From Parachlorella kessleri (lineage: Eukaryota; Chlorophyta; Trebouxiophyceae; Chlorellales; Chlorellaceae): a stretch of 19,699 nucleotides of DNA. Shown here one piece after another: positions 9,701 through 19,000 of this stretch (position 1 is its first letter; the number at the start of each line of letters is the position of its first letter). The notes below the pieces were generated by a model, which saw nothing but the letters and a program-made list of their open reading frames with translations, made no database searches and was not told where the DNA came from. Position numbers and translations under genes: made by a program. Where the stretch lies: NCBI GenBank assembly GCA_001598975.1, contig BBXU01001335.1, positions 1-19,699 of the forward strand, written 5' to 3'.

Positions 9701-12700
9701 TAAGCGCCGTGCTTTGCGTGCTGTGCCAGGTGGCGGAGGAGTATATCCTCGACACGGTGGAGGCATTTGAGTCCGACCGCGTTGAGTGTGCCAAGCGGCT
9801 GGCGGGAGGTGAGCACGCTCTGCCCCGCTGCGCTGTGCTGTGCTGTGTTGTGCTGTGCTGTGCTTCATCTTAGTCCTGTCCAGTCCCCACAGTACGCCCT
9901 CCAGCCCAGCTGGCGACAAGTTTTTCCGAGCAGGGCAGTCCTCCTGATCTCCCTTGTTCCCCACCTGCCTGCAGGCCTGCCCTTGTCCTTCCCTTACGAG
10001 GCCCTGCTCTGCGAGCTGCTCTTTGGACAGCTGCTGCGCATCCCGCGGCCGCGCCACAAGCCCATCTTCTACTCAGCACTCATGGTCGACCTCTGCAAGC
10101 TCATGAAGGTCTTCCCCCGCGCCATGAGTGCATGCGTGAGGTGGGTGCTTGCTGTTTTCTGTGCCGGTTGTCTCCTAACCAACTTTCCGCTGGCCCCAGT
10201 GGTGGACCGTTGCAATAGCTTGGCGCCCCCGCACTGTATGCGCCCTGCGTCAGCTGCCCTTGCATGAAGAAGATGGCACGGCGTGTCTTGGTGTCTCGGG
10301 GCCGGACACCCCTCGCCGCTGCCGCCCCCGCTTGAGGCTCTGCCGTCGGCGGGCGGAGGGCACCGCGCTTGTGAGCCCTCCTGCAGGTAACCTTTGAAGG
10401 GCCTCTGGAGCTTCTCCCTTTATAGCGCAGGTCCGCACGCTCGGCACAAGACAGCGTGGCCTTCCACCGTCGTCAACTTGCTGCTCGCGCCCTCGCGCAA
10501 CCCGCGTCCCTCTGCCTGTGTGCTTTGCCCGCAGGGAGACCTTTGCGCGCATGAACGTGCTTGACGTCACCCTCCGCTCCCGCCTGGCAGAGTGGCTGGC
10601 CTACCACTTGTCCAACTTTGAGTATGTGTGGCCCTGGGAGCGGTGGGCACACGTGCTGGCGGCGCCGCCGTACGACGGCCAGCGGCGCTTCTGCGTGGCG
10701 GTCATGAACCGCCTGGTGCGACTCTCCTACTGGGACAGGGTGCTGTCGGTGCTCCCAGAAGAGTTCAGGTGAGGCATGGGAACGTGCTAGTTGGCGCCTG
10801 GTTGGTGTACGTGTGCATGCCAGTCATGGCTAAACTGATGTAGCGTGTCTACTTGGGCAGGATTTTTGGGGCTCCTGAGTGGTTATGACGAGGTAAGAAG
10901 TGGCATGTGGTGTGGTCAGGTGGGTGGTGGGTAGTTGGAGGAGGAGGAGGAGGAGAAAACTCCCTGTTGCAGCTGCCCTGTATGACCAGGGTTTGGTCAT
11001 GCTGCGTGGGAGGAACTCGATGTTGTTCTCCCGTCCTGCCAGCATGGTCCATCATGTTGTGTCGGCCCGGTGCTGCCGGGGGGAGGTACAGTGAGGAGCG
11101 AGAGCATGTAGGAAGGTGGGGTGGCTGTACGTGAAGCAGGTGGCAGGTGGCAGTTGATGCTGCTGGACCAGGGTGCTGTGGGTGCAGCCCGAGGGGTTTG
11201 AAGTAGCAAGGGGTGCTGCCATTCCCTTGGAGCCTCCTTTGCTATCCCGCAAAAGCCAGATTTGGAGAGGGCACTGCAGTGCACCTGCAACCAGCCACGT
11301 TCATACCCCCGCTGCAGGGCGCTGCTGCCGCCCAAGCCGGAGGTGGGCGCGCTGCCTGCCGCAAACGATGAGGCCAGCGAGGACGAGGAGGGGCGCTGGG
11401 CTGCAAAGCTGGTGCAGCTGGTACGCGGTCCCGCCAGGAGGATGTGTGTGTTCCATCTTCTGTGTCTGCTTAGGCCGCCGCACACCCGGCCATTGAGGGC
11501 GCGCCTTTCTTTTGGATGAAGGCGTGGGGCTGGGCTGCATGGCCACTCTAGCTGGTTGTTGGGTCTTACTGTAGCTACCTGTATATCTGTATCTATGTGA
11601 CCGCTGGAAATGCCGCCTTGTTGAGGGTCTACTGTTGCCTTGGCAAGCACTTGCCCCACCGCTGTCTGTGCGCCATTTGTCAGTGCCCTATCAAAAGCTC
11701 AGTCTGTCCATTACCTCCCCGCTGTGTGCAGATCCGCACCAAGCCGTCAGCCGAGGATCTGGACGCCTGGATCGTCGCCCAGGACCCCGCTGCCACGCTG
11801 GGCGCCAGCGGCGCGCTGGGCGTGCTGCGCATGCTGGCCCGCGCCCTGCTGGTGGCGGGCGCCAAGAGCTACACCCACATGGTGATCGCGCTGGAGAGGT
11901 ACTACGGGCCGCTGGCAGCACGGGTCCAGGAGGCGGGGCTGGAGGTGAGAGCGGGGCTGGCCGTGACGGGGAGTGACGTGGCGTTAGCTTCCATAATGCT
12001 TGCTTAACCGGGTGGTAACATGGGCAGAGGGCGGGGCCACAAGGAGCCGGTGGCTCCAGCCCAGCAGAGGTGACCCTGTTGTCGTCACAAACATGATTTG
12101 CTCATAAGTCCTGGACTGTTTTCAATGATGCCACTGCACGGCTTGGGGTCTGTGGTCGCCAGACTGAGTCAGCAGGGCCTGCAGCGGCAGCCTGTGGCAA
12201 GATGACCGATGGGGCCTCACATCCTGCAGGCCTTAGAGGAATGGGTATGCCCTTGTGTGAATTAGTACTGGCCTGCTGGGTGCGCTGTGCAGGCAAGGTT
12301 GCGCTGCTGGAAGTGGCTTGGGGGCAAGGCTTTAATTCTCTGGCTTACTCGTGGTACGCCTGCTATGCAGGGTGAGGTGGCGCTGGTGGATGTTGCATGT
12401 GCGGTGTGGCGACGCTCCCCCCAGCGGGCAGCCATGGCAGTTGACCGACTTATGACCCTGCGGCTGGCGTCTGGTAAGCGGTGGCACAAAATGAGAATAA
12501 AAGTACCTTGCCCACAGCCACCCATTTGTCTCAGACGGTGCTGCCCTTGGCGGCCTGCGGGGTCGGCCTTGGGTGGTTTGGAAGCATGCTTCTGTGAGAC
12601 CCTTGCAAAGCTCGGGGGGGTGCTGCTGGCCCTGCAACCTTGGGAGGTTGACTTTCGAGATTTCTAGGTAACCCAGCTCCCAGGCCCGTGCGGGGGCAGG

Positions 12701-14671
12701 TCCTCCAGCCATGACTGTATCCCAGTCTGTAAGTGATAGTTGCACTTGCCTCCGTCTCCTCGTTTGACTTGGACTGATGCTCAGTGCCTGCTAATCCCCC
12801 CCCAACCCCCCGGCGAGACACCTTTGGAGAATATTCTTTGTTGCACTTTTTCCGGATCCTAACACTGATCTGCAAAGCTGCCTTGCCTGGTTGCAGCGGA
12901 GGCCATTGTGCAATGGGTGTTTGGGTCGGAGGGGGTGCTGTCGCTGGCGGATGAGTCATCCAGCGCCACGTCCTGGGAGATACTCTACAACGCCATCAAC
13001 AAGACTATCGCCAGGGAGCAGGTATGCCTGGGGCTGGCTGAATGCGGCCGAACGTGGTGTTCTGGGGCTCATGCATGGGGTGAAGAGCGCTGCCATGCTG
13101 TGCCCCAGAGCATGGGACTGCGCTTCACAGGTTTGAGCCTTTGCCCTCGTCCTCTACATTGGCTCGCTATTGCATTTACTCTGAAGGTTGAAATTTCTCA
13201 ATGCGGACAATGTTTCCGGTGAGGGCACAATGGGACGACCTTGCAGAGGCGTTGGCACAGCTAAGGGCCCTGTACAGGCCCTTTCGTGAGAGTTGCCACG
13301 GCCTGCGCCTGCCTGCCCTCCCATGCAGGATGCGAGGGATGACCTGGCGGGGGCGCAGGCGCAGCTAGAGGCTGCTGCAGGCGCTGGCGCCGGCGGGGAC
13401 CCGGCCAGCGTGGCGCAGGCGCAGGAAGCGCGGGAAAAGGCAGCGGCGTACTTGGAGGAGACCCAGACGCAGCAGGAGGTAGGGCCAGTATCAGTGGCAC
13501 GCGGTGGCCCGGTCCCCCTCTTGCTTGCAGGAGCTTGCAAGCACCAGTCCTGTCACCCCTATCGCTTGATATCCCTTTCCTGGCTGTTAAAGCTGACTGC
13601 TGCTTGTTGAGGGGTGAGCACGGGCGGACATGGTGTATGTCGCCCCCCTGCCCAGCAGTCTAAAAAGCATACGGACCATATTGCGGGAGTCCCCAGAAGG
13701 GGACCCACAAGAGGGCCAACACAAGAGCCAGGATGTGCTATGCCTACAAGCCACGAGACTCAAGTACCCGTTCTGAATGGTATGCACCACCCATGCAGGC
13801 AGCCTTTCTGCAAGTGCTGCGGAGCTTGGTGGCGCTCCTCAGCCAAGATCCAGCTGGGGGAGGCCAACAAGGAGGGGAAGCCTTGGGGGATGAGGCTGCA
13901 AATGGTGCTGGCGCCGATGCTGCTGAGCACGCTATGCCTGTCGAGGACGCTGAGGGTGCTGCCGCCATGGAGACTGAGGAGCGGGGGGCCTGGCGCGACT
14001 ACACCCACGCCTGCCTCAAGTCGTTTGTGCGGCGGTACAATATACAGGTGAGGCATGGCATGTCGAGAGCGAACCATTGGCTTGGGGTTCGGTGTGTGTG
14101 GGGGGCTCAGTCACGCAGCTGGTGGTGCGGGGACTTGTGGTGGAAGACAATGCCCACATGCAGGGGAAAGTGGGGCGGTCAGGGTGCCCGAACAGCCCAT
14201 CAGCTTTGGAGGTGCAGGTGCCCATGGGGTGGCTGTGTCTGCCCGTCCGTGGCAGCCGCCTCGCTTGGACTCTCTTGCCCAGAGACGGAGGCACCGCTAG
14301 TTGCACCTCCTCCCTGGGATAAACTCATAGGAAGTCACCCATTGCGCAACTTTGTTGTGCTTATAATGGGCGGCAGGCTGTGGCAACATCAACATACTGG
14401 AGTGCCCGCCCGCTTGAAGGGCATTCTAGCAATCCAGTTTGTATTGGCTTGGAATCATACCAGAGGTAATACCTCAAAGGTGTGCCACAGCCTCCTGGCA
14501 CAACTTTCTGCTGTGCCATGCTGTGGCCAGGTGTGCGGCGTGCTGATTGTCGTCATGCTGCGCTGCGCTGTGCAGGTGGCTAAGATCTCGCCCCAAATTG
14601 AGCAGCAGGTACTGACAGAGGGGACCAGGCCTGAGGTTCGCGAGGCCATCCTGTCACAGCTTTACCTTTGA
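6732..14671 (+). CDS. CBP80: nuclear cap-binding protein subunit 1 (CBP80 / NCBP1 / ABH1)
   Basis: This is the large scaffold subunit of the nuclear cap-binding complex. With CBP20 it binds the m7G cap and supports splicing, export, 3'-end processing and small-RNA biogenesis. Eighteen exons keep phase from ATG to TGA (864 residues): 6732-6887, 7003-7150, 7416-7634, 7872-7993, 8228-8343, 8581-8652, 8862-9006, 9214-9312, 9730-9808, 9975-10140, 10535-10768, 11318-11420, 11732-11944, 12371-12473, 12897-13021, 13329-13478, 13799-14047 and 14576-14671. It opens with a Gly/Tyr/His-rich stretch and GKRKRE, in the position of the nuclear-import signal of other CBP80s. Three helical MIF4G-type domains follow, with family landmarks PLYALLLG-LLNVDD, ALPWGG (198-203), VAEEYILD, HLSNF (465-469), WPWERW, AKSYTHMVIALERY, EAIVQWVF (660-667) and SWEILYNAINKT. 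Length fits the family. Residues about 770-810 are a Gly/Ala/Glu-rich linker before the last helices. The 8343 donor (GTGTGG) was chosen because the more obvious 8338 donor breaks phase; other borders are well supported. Confidence 0.95.
7151..7210 (+). repeat. perfect 2 x 30-bp tandem duplication starting exactly at a CBP80 5' splice site
   Basis: Bases 7151-7180 and 7181-7210 are identical. The first unit begins at the donor GTGGGA of intron 2 (exon ends CTCTTAG at 7150), and each unit ends in CAGTAG, so each is itself a GT...AG segment preceded by AG. Reading through both units stays open for 20 codons and then meets a TGA at about 7217. The exact identity points to a recent event. Confidence 0.97.
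8979..9101 (+). repeat. possible copy of the exon 7 donor region in CBP80 intron 7
   Basis: The end of exon 7 (about 8987-9007, GGCGCCCCATCGGCGCTGG) resembles 9081-9101 (GGCGCCCCTAATCGCC, then CCTGG) with 17 of 19 aligned bases identical and a two-base gap. The donor GTAAGG is replaced by CAG in the copy. The region is GC-rich and low in complexity, so this is weaker than the other cases. Confidence 0.4.
9367..9459 (+). repeat. two near-identical 22-bp direct repeats in CBP80 intron 8
   Basis: Bases 9367-9388 and 9438-9459 match in 20 of 22 positions (core CTGTGGTGTT.GTCAA.GCGGA) at an offset of 71. Neither copy is at a splice site used by the model. Their role is unknown. Confidence 0.8.
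9591..9629 (+). repeat. 13-bp perfect direct repeat, period 26, in CBP80 intron 8
   Basis: CATGCCAGGCGCC occurs at 9591-9603 and again at 9617-9629. It contains the near-palindrome GGCGCC. It is intronic with no evident function. Confidence 0.85.
9827..9864 (+). repeat. GTGCT pentanucleotide microsatellite in CBP80 intron 9
   Basis: Repeated GCTGT/GTGCT units with one interruption (TGTTG) begin about 19 bases after the exon 9 donor. A shorter related tract (GCTGTGCC...GCTGTGCTGTGTAG) forms the end of intron 7 at 9181-9213, so this simple repeat may supply pyrimidine/TG-rich splice context. Confidence 0.85.
10380..10398 (+). repeat. possible copy of the exon 11 acceptor in CBP80 intron 10
   Basis: GCAGGTAACCTTTG here resembles the true acceptor and exon start GCAGGGAGACCTTTG at 10531-10545 (13 of 15 columns with one gap), with GCCC upstream in both. 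It is short, so it is weak support on its own. Confidence 0.35.
12284..12315 (+). repeat. decayed copy of the exon 14 acceptor and exon start in CBP80 intron 13
   Basis: These bases align with 12362-12394 (acceptor plus the first 24 bases of exon 14) in 25 of 33 columns with one gap. In the homologous frame the copy reads GKVALLEVA against GEVALVDVA in the real exon, but a one-base deletion puts that frame out of register. Splicing at the copied acceptor (AG ending at 12292) would give a different in-frame 26-codon extension of exon 14. Confidence 0.7.
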
Positions 14672-15008
14672 CACGCGTGGCCCAATGAAGCACACGTGGG
14701 ACCCTAGCCTTGCTCTGCCTTGTGTGAGGGAGACGTGGCCAGGGTGGGGGGTAGCAAATGATCACCACCGTTGGGCAATACTTCATTCTAGATGGGAGAG
14801 GTTGCACGGCAACAGCAGCAACAAGCCAGGCAGCGGTGAATAAGCTGGTATCAGTAAGTGCTGTGCGGAACACTACCAGGCTCACAGTGAGCTACATCAG
14901 TGGTGGGTGGAGGCGTGGTTGACTTGCCTGCGCCTGCCCTTACTCTGATTATGGGGCTGTTAATGCGACATGCTGTTGAGGGACTGATATGGCTGGGGTA
15001 GTGGCCTC

Positions 15009-15013
15009 TGTAA
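15009..15013 (+). terminator. candidate TGTAA poly(A) signal for CBP80
   Basis: This is the first TGTAA after the CBP80 stop at 14671, giving a 3' UTR of about 350 bases. TGTAA is the established near-upstream poly(A) element of chlorophyte nuclear genes. Further TGTAA motifs occur at about 15491 and 15768 but would run into the opposing gene's UTR. Confidence 0.5.
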
Positions 15014-15087
15014 GTTTGTCATGTGGTGCCTTTCGAGCGTTTCGACCAGTCAAGGGAAGTATGGATGTGGCCACCATGCTGAGAAGT

Positions 15088-15092
15088 TTACA
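15088..15092 (-). terminator. candidate TGTAA poly(A) signal for the PP2C gene
   Basis: TTACA on the plus strand reads TGTAA on the PP2C strand. I found no closer one downstream of the PP2C stop (16018-16020), so the 3' UTR would be about 930 bases, which is long but seen in chlorophytes. Confidence 0.4.
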
Positions 15093-16017
15093 CAGTTCAC
15101 GACAAGTTCATGAGCCACACACAGAAACAGCACACTATCATCATAGCAACCCTGCATTCCAAGCAACAGAGCCATACTAAGTCAAAACTCAGGTAAGCCC
15201 CAGGGCAACTTGCAGTCTTGAAGACTGCAGCCAGCCCCTGTCAGTACTGTGTCCCCACCACTCCTATGTTCGCATTGCTTGCCACCATCCAGCAAGTTTC
15301 AAAGCACGCCACCCGCACTCCCACTGTAGACTACAACACGTACTGCGCCGCACAAAAGAAACGTGCAAATTCGGTACTGTACAAGCGTACATGGAGACCC
15401 TCTCAACCCCGCACGACTGGCCAGCCAGCAGGCTGCTTATTCCTCTTTGTGATATGCCAGGTGTGCAAGAAGGCTTCTGGCGGCAACACCTGTAATCCTG
15501 GCCCTTGGGCAAGCTTTTCAAGGGCCTTTAATCACTGCACCTTCGCGCGCCTAACCCTGTCAGTGGCGACAAGTTTGGGAGCACCGCAGCCAAAGGGGCC
15601 GGCCCCTGAAAAAGGTAGGGCTCAGTGCGGGTCGCTAGCCCCAGGGAGTACCACAGCCAAGAGTAGCTTGACACCCAGCGCACCCTGGCCTCCCTTACCC
15701 ACGCCGCATATGTACTACCCTGATGGGGGACAAAAGTCACTCCTACAACGCCACACCACAAACAGGCCTGTAAGAAAGCAGGGGACAGACAGTGCTTGCA
15801 CCCACATACCGACAGCTCATCACGCCTGGAGCGCTCCCAAATCCAAAACCCGGCCACAGGGCCGGTGCTCGCCCCCCCGACCGTCCCACGACACGGCCCT
15901 GCCTGAGCATGCATGCAACACCACTCACGCGCGCACAACAAAGGGTAACACCGCCCCGTAGCCAGCGGCGGCACTTGAGAGCCCCACAGCCGGACGGGCA
16001 GGGTGGCCTGCCTGCCG

Positions 16018-19000
16018 TCACCGCTTCCTGTGTAGCGAGGGCGTCTTGAAGTTGCACATGGAGGTGAGCAGGCGGTTCCACCAGCCGCCCAGGTTGGCAT
16101 GCTTGCGGAAGAGGATGATGATCACGCTCATGTTGTCGGCGCCCCTGCAACTCAAGGGGGGGGGTTTGCCGGTATGTCAGGGGTTAGTTAGCGCTACAGC
16201 AAGCGACCTCTGTGACCAGCGCACCCAAAGCTGCCGTACAGATGAGAAGTTATTGTGATCACGGCCATGTTGTTTGCGCCCGCTGCAGATGCCAGCTATG
16301 CCAACCACACATAGCAGTGAACCGCTGTGCTCTGTGGGTAAGGAGCCGGCTGCCGGGCAGGCAGTACAGCCCACCCTGGACCACAGAACCCAACAGCTGT
16401 CACACAGCATCGTCTGCCAGCTGCTGCCCTTCAATGCCATGCGGCTCGCTACCAACTGCAGCGGTGTGGCAATGCATTTGCGCACCAGCTGTCCGCATAC
16501 CACATCACCGACACGATAGGTAGGGTTCTACACAGCTGCCTGGAGCTACCTCCGATACCACGACATCAACAATTCAAGCAGTTATCAATCTACACCTATC
16601 TGTACGCCTGGCCGCACAGGTTCAACCCAACGCGTCCCCCTAAGCCGCTAAAACTGTTGGACCTCAATTACTTGAACAATATGGGGAATTACAATGGCAA
16701 AGCATTACCAATCTCTCAGCACAAGTCCCACCATCACCTGCAGAGACCCTTGAGGTCGGGCGCCAGGCAGGCGTCGCACATGCTCTCACAGATCTGTTGC
16801 AGGCTCACGCCGCTCTTGATCCGCTTCCGCACATAGTCCACGGCCTGCAAGGGGGATCCAGGCATCGACCCACCCACAACTAACTGCTACCCCTTACACG
16901 CTGGCAGGCTATGTGGATGTGGTCAGTACCTAGGATGCCTGATGGGCGTGTCAACTAGGGTTCTGTATTCCTCGGTAAGATACTTCATTCAGCGCTGCCC
17001 CGCCGGGATGGTGCCTTTGGCACCGCGTCTGGAGTGCCTTCAGGCGGTGCTGTCTGTCCAGCGTCAAGGAGTGTCACTGCCTCAGAGTCAAGTAGTCAAC
17101 CCCGACAATGGGCATCTGCCTCCCCACACGCGGCGTGCACACTCCGGCTATCGAGAGAAGGGGGCAAGCATGATGCCATACGAGGTGGGTGCTTGCAAGC
17201 TCAAAGATTGCCTGCAAAGGCAAGGCAGGCAACCAGCACAGCAAAGACCGACCACCGTGCACTGGTTCACACCAAACCACAGCCCAGCACACCTCTTGGT
17301 TGCTCATCACATCCCAGATGCCGTCACAGGCCAGGACAATGAACTCGTCCCCGTCTCGGAGACAGAATGTCTCCACGTCGGGGGTTGCCACCACCTGCAG
17401 CGCACATCCACTTTTTGTTGTAGCTCATGTTCTGGTGTTTGGCCATGGTGGTTGCCAAAGCCAAGGACGGGGTTCCAGGTGGGCCCGGCTCCCCTGTTGT
17501 GGTGGCAAGTGGAGGCTTCTATTGATTGATTGGTGTTTCGACTCTTTAAAAGAAATTGATTTCAATAAAGTGACTATAACCTTTTGGGAAATATAACTTC
17601 TTCCCACCCACAGCATACCGCCCGCCCTTGGTACACACGCATACACTTTATCCTGGGCGGCAGCCACGGTTTTGAGCCATGTACATCCCTTATGTAACCT
17701 TTTGAGCACCTAAACCTAAATACAGCCGCAACTCTCTAGCACACCCCCCTGTCCTCCCGCCACCCACCCCGCCCTCATGCATTCTCGGTCTCTCAGCCTC
17801 TTACCCACCCACCGCCTTGCCCCTCCCCAGTCCACCTCCCCCTGGGCCCCCACCCATCATCCCCACCCACCCACCCCCCACAATCGCGTGCTCGCCCCAG
17901 CCCATCACACACCCGTCCACGATGCCTCTCCCTACCAGCCAGCCAGCCAGCCGGCCCTCCCGCGCCACCCACCATCTGCTCGTGGGGCGGCAGCTCCGAG
18001 TTGCGCTTGAAGTCCAGGTCGCCGATGGTCCTGGACACGTTGAGCGCGCCGTTGATGCGGTTGTCGCGCACAAAGCCGCCCGCCTTGATGATGCGCCGCG
18101 CCTCCTCAAACAGGATGGGCTTGTGGTCCAGGGTCAGCGCGATCGCCTGGCCCTTGCGCGACAGCACGCAGCGCGAGTCGCCTGCGGGGAGGTGTGGCAC
18201 GGCTGAACATGTCAGGGGAGAGGGCGGGGCGGGACGGGAAGGAGGCATGAGGAGATAGTCGAGGAAAGGAAGTGGGGTGGGGCGGTAGCAGGTGAGTGAG
18301 TCTGCCTGTGATTGCAGCGGGGAGCAGTAGCCGGGCCTGCCCTTGCACAGCAGCATACAGCATGAGGTGCTAAGTGAAACGAGCGTGGATGAAGAAGCCC
18401 CGGGGGTTCTGTGCTGCAAAAGAGCTGCTGCGTCCGCACTCCCCGGGGCAGGCCAGCAATGCCGCGTCCTCAGCGATAAGCCGCCCACCATGGCCTGCCG
18501 CCCTGTCTGGCCAGCAGCGTGGCCCTCCTGCCTCACCAGTAGCATTTCCCAGGGCTTGGCTGCCGCCTTGCTCTCCCTTGCCCTTCTAGCCAATCACCTG
18601 CTATCTCCCTAGCTGCCTCGGATGGCCATCCCCCGCTCGTCTAGCACTGCCCAGTGCCCCAGGTGCCTCCCCAGAACAGGGACACCCCAGCCGTCAACAC
18701 ACCACAGCAGAGAGCCGCTCAGCATCCCCAGCAGCAAGACACACACCCTCCTTCAAGTTGCACTGGCTTTGCTATAGGACTTCCTCATCTGTGTTGGCAA
18801 CCACCTGTGTTAGATTTGGTTGACAAAACACCCCTCTCCGTCAACTCCACTGCTCCTACACTGAGTTGTTCCCGCCGCCCTCCAGGGACCAGCCGAACCC
18901 TCACCTGTGTTGGCAACCACCACAGTGTCGCCCCGCACGATGACCGACACCGCGGTGCAGCCCATGCCGGCCGCATGCTGCTCCTCCTCCTCCTCCGTCC

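Larger units (their letters stand above)
14672..16017. other. convergent intergenic region: 3' UTRs of CBP80 and the PP2C gene
   Basis: No protein-coding gene is supported in these 1346 bases. The longest open frame (plus strand 15218-15961) is low in complexity, has no family resemblance and lies antisense to the expected PP2C 3' UTR. The two genes point at each other, so the region should hold both transcript ends. Candidate signals are listed separately. Confidence 0.6.

Noticed and set aside
14520..14580. CTGTGGCCAGGTG upstream of the CBP80 last-exon acceptor CTGTGCAGGTGG
   Set aside because: The similarity is mostly the acceptor consensus itself.
15218..15961. 247-codon open frame on the plus strand between CBP80 and the PP2C gene
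   Set aside because: Low-complexity Pro/Thr/Ser/His-rich translation, no recognisable domain, no splice context, and antisense to the likely PP2C 3' UTR. The length is expected in GC-rich DNA.
17447..17458. A third, inverted TTGGCAACCACC in the PP2C intron
   Set aside because: Twelve bases with no acceptor or exon similarity extending from it; likely chance.
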